Of a stretch of DNA of 64,000 nucleotides, positions 59,860-64,000 are shown piece after piece. The DNA comes from Stenopsyche tienmushanensis. Its lineage: Eukaryota; Arthropoda; Insecta; Trichoptera; Stenopsychidae. Position numbers and translations under genes: made by a program. Every line of letters starts with the position of its first letter. Position 1 is the first letter of the stretch. The stretch is taken from assembly GCA_008973525.1 (NCBI GenBank), contig WACJ01000069.1, forward strand, positions 1,166,974-1,230,973, read 5' to 3'. The notes beneath the pieces are model-generated. The model was not told the DNA's origin and did not search any database. It was given only the letters and a program-made list of their open reading frames with translations.

Positions 59860-60512
59860 TACACTTAAGCCCTTTTTGTGCGGTAAATGCGTTTCGCGGA
59901 AAATCGCATAAAAAATCGCACAAAAAAATCTATGACCTATATAAAAAAAAGTGAACATTGCAACTAAAAAAAATTCAGTCAAGTCATTTTTTGCCTTATT
60001 TTTTCAGTTTTAATTATTTTAAATCTGGTAGGAACAATAAAAGGCAGATGTATATTCAATTTAAAGTAAATAAATTAATTAGAACATAAGATATTATGTC
60101 AACCGTGTTGAAAAAAGTTTCGAGAAAAATATTTCATTCTGGTAGGACCGGCTACTAAAAAAAAAAAAAAAAAAAAAAAAGGACCGGCTAAGCTGCCGCA
60201 TCACTAAAATAGCTATAATTCCGCAAGTAATTGCAATTTTGGAAAAAATCTTTGGAGGATGTACTTTTAAAAATCAAATAATTGAAAAAATGCAAAAAAA
60301 AAAAAACAAAATTGTTTTTTTTTTTCTTCAAAATTCTAGATTAGAATTTGTTGTGGTCGTAATTCAATGATAGCAGATGCAACATGATTTAAACAGTCTA
60401 AAATTGTTTTTCCAAATATCGGTTAATGTTCTTGATTTATTTAATATTTTTCCAAAATATCTCGATTCGTACTCTTAAACTTCGAAATTGTACAAAAAGA
60501 GGTTTGAGTGCA
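59860..60512 (+). mobile_element. CACTYAAACC-family MITE, copy H with insertion
   Basis: Starts TACACTTAAGCCCTTTTTGT and GCGGTAAATGCGTTTCGCGG, ends GTACAAAAAGAGGTTTGAGT then GCA (TA decayed). Inner AAAATCGCACAAAAAAATC and TATCTCGATTCGTACTCTTA match copy F. It is longer than F and G, in part from the poly(A) insertion at 60144-60190. Confidence 0.72.
60144..60190 (+). repeat. Poly(A) run flanked by 11-bp direct duplication
   Basis: AGGACCGGCTA occurs at 60144-60154 and again at 60180-60190, with only CT and an A-run between. A target duplication enclosing nothing but a poly(A) tail is what an extremely 5'-truncated retroposition event would leave. Replication slippage or an assembly artefact are alternatives. 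Confidence 0.75.
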
Positions 60513-60673
60513 TAAAACTATTTTTTTAAAATAATTTCACATTCACAAATGTTTATTATTATTTAATATAAATACACAAGTTCTTGATAATACGTGAATA
60601 AAGCTCATATATTGCGCGTGTCTGTGGGTCTGTGTGTCTATACGTAGCATAAAGCAACGACTACACTTGTAGT

Positions 60674-61548
60674 TAACATTAACAGGAGTCCAGAGAAAAT
60701 TAACAGGAATCCAGGGAACATTAACAGGAATCCAGGGAACTTTTTCCGGAATGCAGAGAACTTTTTCCGGAATGCAGGGAACTTTTTCCGGAATGCAGGG
60801 AGTTTTTCCAGGAATGCAAAGAACATTAACAGGAATCCAGGGAACTTTTTACGGAATGCAGGGAGCTTTTTCCGGAATGCAGGGAACTTTCTCCGGAATG
60901 CAAAGAACATTAACAGGAATCCAGGGAACTTTTTACGGAATGCAGGGAGCTTTTTCCGGAATCCAGGGAACTTTCTCCGGAATGCAAAAGAACATTAACA
61001 GGAATCCAGGGAACTTTTTACGGAATGCAGGGAGCTTTTTCCGGAATCCAGGGAACTTTTTCCGGAATGCAAAGAACATTAACAGGAATCCAGGGAACTT
61101 TTTACGGAATGCAGGGAGCTTTTTCCGGAATGCAGGGAACTTTTCCGGAATGCAGGAGTTTTTTCCGGAATGCAAGGAACATTAACAGGAATCCAGGGAA
61201 CTTTTACCGGAATGCAGGGAACTTTTCCGGAATGCAGGGAACATTAACAGGAATCCAGGGAACTTTTTCCGGAATGCAGGGAACTTTTTCCGGAACGCAG
61301 GGAGTTTTTCCCGGAATGCAGGGTACATTAACAGGAATGCAGGGAACTTTTTCCGGAATGCAGGGGAACATTAACAGGAATCCAGGGAACTTTTTTCCGG
61401 AATGCAGGGAGCATTAACAGGAATCCAAGGAACTTTTTTCCGGAATGCAGGGAGCATTAACAGGAATCCAGGGAACTTTTTCCGGAATGCAGGGAACTTT
61501 TTTCCGGAATTCAGGGAACTTTTCCCGGAATGCAGGGAACTTTCTTCT
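60674..61548 (+). repeat. 21-bp minisatellite, about 40 units in two main types
   Basis: Two 21-bp monomers alternate irregularly: type A GGGAACTTTTTCCGG then AATGCA, and type B GGGAACATTAACAGG then AATCCA. Seven codons per unit keep frames open on both strands. Plus strand gives GTFSGMQ and GTLTGIQ, minus strand FPAFRKK and FPGFLLM. One-base changes in the T or A runs shift between frames, so this is a DNA repeat, not a selected protein. Type A contains the palindrome TTCCGGAA. Longest plus frame is 144 codons (60751-61185). The flanks show no gene. Confidence 0.93.
60821..61157 (+). repeat. 84-bp higher-order repeat inside the minisatellite
   Basis: Type B monomers start at 60821, 60905, 60990 and 61074, spacings of 84, 85 and 84. 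Each is followed by the same series: a TTTTTACGGAATGCA unit, a GGGAGCTTTTTCCGG unit and a third type A variant. The extra base in the second interval (GCAAAAG) shifts the plus frame. This order shows that four-monomer blocks were amplified as one. Confidence 0.88.
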
Positions 61549-64000
61549 AAAAGTTTCACTTCTACCGGTGAGTTATCTGTGTATTGGTTTTGTCTGTTGG
61601 TTTTTAGCCCAAGTATGTTTTCATTGTAGAATTTCTCCGCAAAAAATTATATTATTGTAAAAAATATTGGCTGGAGTTCAATGTGTGGGTCTAAAAGAGT
61701 CAACTGAAAACACAGTGGATGCAATAGTAGAAGTTGTCATGTCTATACAAGGGGAAGGTTTCAACGATATGAAAGACCAGGATATTTAAGGATTATTAGT
61801 GGAAGAAGAGATCAGTGAATTATTTTTTTGATAATCTAGATTAACCCAAAATTTAGAAGTCGATAATACAGATTGAAATGATCAAGTTGCTTAACATGTG
61901 ATTATTAAAAGCATGTTTTTTTTAGATTTGGTCGAACAATTGGATTTATTAAATATACGAAAATCATCATTGATAACATAAACATATGTTTTTGGGATAC
62001 AAAATGAAAGTTTTGTACTAGTAAGTCTATCACTATGTTTCGTGTAACACGAATTTGCATAACATGACATTTTTATTTGCATTTGAATTATATTTGAGGC
62101 AATTCCATTATCTTAATGTGTACGGTATACATGCGCGATAGGAAAATTATTGTACTAATTTGTTTCATCTTCACGGCAACACTACCGTAATCGGATCACA
62201 ACTCGGCTTCTTCGTTCGCAAATTGCATATTGCAATCTTGAATGCATCTATGGAAGCAGTTTGATAACCTCTTAATATGTCGGGCATAGGTAAAAATGTA
62301 AATGGTTTCATTTCTTGGAAGGCAATCCACGGATTAAATCAACTGTAGAAGAGGTGTGTGCGAGGCAGATTTATCTTGCCACCTTTTAAGGTAAAGAATG
62401 TCTGCAGGAAGTGTTATTTTTTTTCTTCGGCAGAAATATGATGTGATATTTTATCCATGAAAAAAATAGTATTAAATCGAATGCTGCTTTGGAATTCATC
62501 AATAGCGATGCGTTGAAGAGTGAATTATCGCTGTTTGTACGCAATGGAACATCGCACGCAATCGGGCGCACATTTTTAACGGGCGGCAGTTTTTTCTCAA
62601 CACATGTTTAGCGAACCTGAAATTAAAAAAAAGGAATTATTATTAATGAATGTATTTATGCGTCCGTTGGTAATTATCTTCACGTTTTTAGAGCGTACGT
62701 GCAAACGGACTAATTATTTCGCCGGTTGAGTCTCGGATTGGCTACTGTACTAAATATGGGCGTTTTTGAGACACGAAATACATATTTTCATGTCAGAATA
62801 TAAATTAACATGTATATTTAGACTTGTCGCATTCATCAGAGAGTCTGCAGAAGGCATTATTTGTGTAGATTTTCGATGTCGCATCAGTAATTTTGAAGTG
62901 CGGTGGGATGCTGCTTGTGAATTTTGCATGCGAATCGTATGATGGAAATCTGCCAAAATGTCATTTCATTGTTGAAGTTTTGCCATAGTAAATGCTCTCT
63001 CAAATGGAGCCTAATTGTTGAATCCTTGTGGAAAACTACTCCAAATTGCATTGATTTTTTCTAACATTAAGAATGAATAATACCATTGAACTGTTCAAGC
63101 TAAAATGCAGATTGTCGAACGACAGTTGAATACGCCAATAAATTTGGGTGATCGGAAGTATTGATATTTTTAATCAATTGCTTGTATTCGTACATTTCTG
63201 CTTACATTTTCAACAAATAACCACTAAAATCCATAGCAACCAGTAATTAATCAAAGTGCTAATATTTCCGATGGATTGTGTGGTTAGCGACCTCATTTTT
63301 ATACACACACATGCTATTGGCATTATAACTAAGTGGTCAATAATGGTCATATAGAAGGGACTGCAAAAGACCAATTTAAAAATAAGTAATTTACCTGTAG
63401 TCCTGTAATTAGCGGTTAAATTTGGAGCTCAAGAATCTTGGGACCAAATCTACAAAAGGGAAGTATAATAATCACATTTAAAATACATAAATACTCTATA
63501 AAAACGATTCGAAAGTGGTCGAAGTGGTCAAATTTTATATGCAATCAAAAGAGTACATGTAACAATAAATAACACAATTGTTTGAAATAATGAGTGATGA
63601 TAAAAATTAAAAAAATACTTAGATCATGATTTAGGTCGTAATTTTTTCCTCGATGCTCGTAAACTTGGATTACTTCATTAAAATGTCAAATTTAAAAAAA
63701 TATCATAAATTTATGAGGCATATCCCGAAGCTTGAAATATTTTATAATAATTTAAATTGTAATTTTTTGCATGCAAAATAAGCTGTGTTTTTCAACAAGA
63801 CTTTCATCGGGTATGTCTGTTTTATTAAAGCATGTGCATAACAGCGTCTTCTATTGTTTGCAAGCTAACTACGCTTAAGTGGTCCATCAGAGTTGCAATT
63901 TAATCAAAACATCTCACGCAACATCGTTGTCGAGTCATCGATGTATTTAACATACACCACCTTCTTAAGATTTCGTTATTTCATCATTTAAGAGGCAGTT
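61549..64000. other. Non-coding DNA to window end
   Basis: No gene recognised. About 62160-62960 is more balanced and complex, with short frames on both strands and no motif, so it is a candidate conserved region. The final kilobase is AT-rich. Confidence 0.4.

Noticed and set aside
60751..61185. Heptad-repeat protein of 144 codons
   Set aside because: Several frames and both strands are open because the unit is 21 bp, and single-base indels shift the frame, so there is no sign of selection on a protein.
60674..61548. CRISPR array
   Set aside because: Units are contiguous 21-mers without unique spacers, in a eukaryotic context with no cas genes.
1..64000. Bacterial-type promoters, ribosome binding sites, operons or phage genes
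   Set aside because: The window is eukaryotic, shown by LINE, SINE, LTR and insect-type DNA transposons and by the absence of dense coding.

Overview
This window looks like non-coding DNA from an arthropod genome, most likely an insect. It is AT-rich and holds no long open frames. It is littered with decayed transposable elements of types common in insects: mariner-like, piggyBac-like, hAT, pogo-like, Helitron-like, RTE and Jockey/R1-like LINEs, an LTR retrotransposon remnant and tRNA-like SINEs. I see no intact protein-coding gene, rRNA, tRNA gene, CRISPR array or bacterial-type operon. The species cannot be named from the sequence. Functional calls rest on reading protein motifs, terminal repeats and target-site duplications (TSDs) by eye.

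Layout. From 2.3 to 6.4 kb lies a nest: a hAT 5' end, a long imperfect inverted repeat with a hAT MITE (perfect 8-bp TSD) in one arm, an antisense RTE reverse transcriptase, and a hAT transposase C-terminus. At 9.1 kb sit tandem Helitron-like 5' ends. From 12.3 to 13.7 kb is a composite: a mariner-superfamily foldback element with a mariner 3' end and a piggyBac-like MITE between its arms. From 19.9 to 28 kb are Helitron-like, piggyBac-like and pogo-like elements. A GC-rich solo LTR with a 4-bp TSD lies at 28965-29421, followed by a rearranged transposase piece and a Jockey/R1-like LINE fragment. From 33 to 47 kb there are three more piggyBac-like copies, an internally deleted mariner (44199-44826) and several weak exon candidates. 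From 49.3 to 60.5 kb there are three copies of a TA-inserted MITE with CACTYAAACC ends. One carries a 14-bp tandem array grown from its terminal repeat, and another carries a duplicated site around a poly(A) run. Two long SINE copies (52.2 and 56.6 kb) and another Helitron-like copy lie among them. A 21-bp minisatellite with an 84-bp higher-order repeat occupies 60674-61548.

Between these elements are patches of higher GC and more complex sequence (about 9.9, 14.1, 20.4, 26.6, 38.1, 46.0, 47.9, 53.4, 57.8 and 62.4 kb). They could be conserved regulatory DNA or isolated exons of a gene with very large introns. That is inference, and cross-species alignment would decide it. The genes do not work together as a pathway here. 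The interest lies in nested transposon history, repeat birth, and a few hairpins and exon-like frames. No new biological system is evident.
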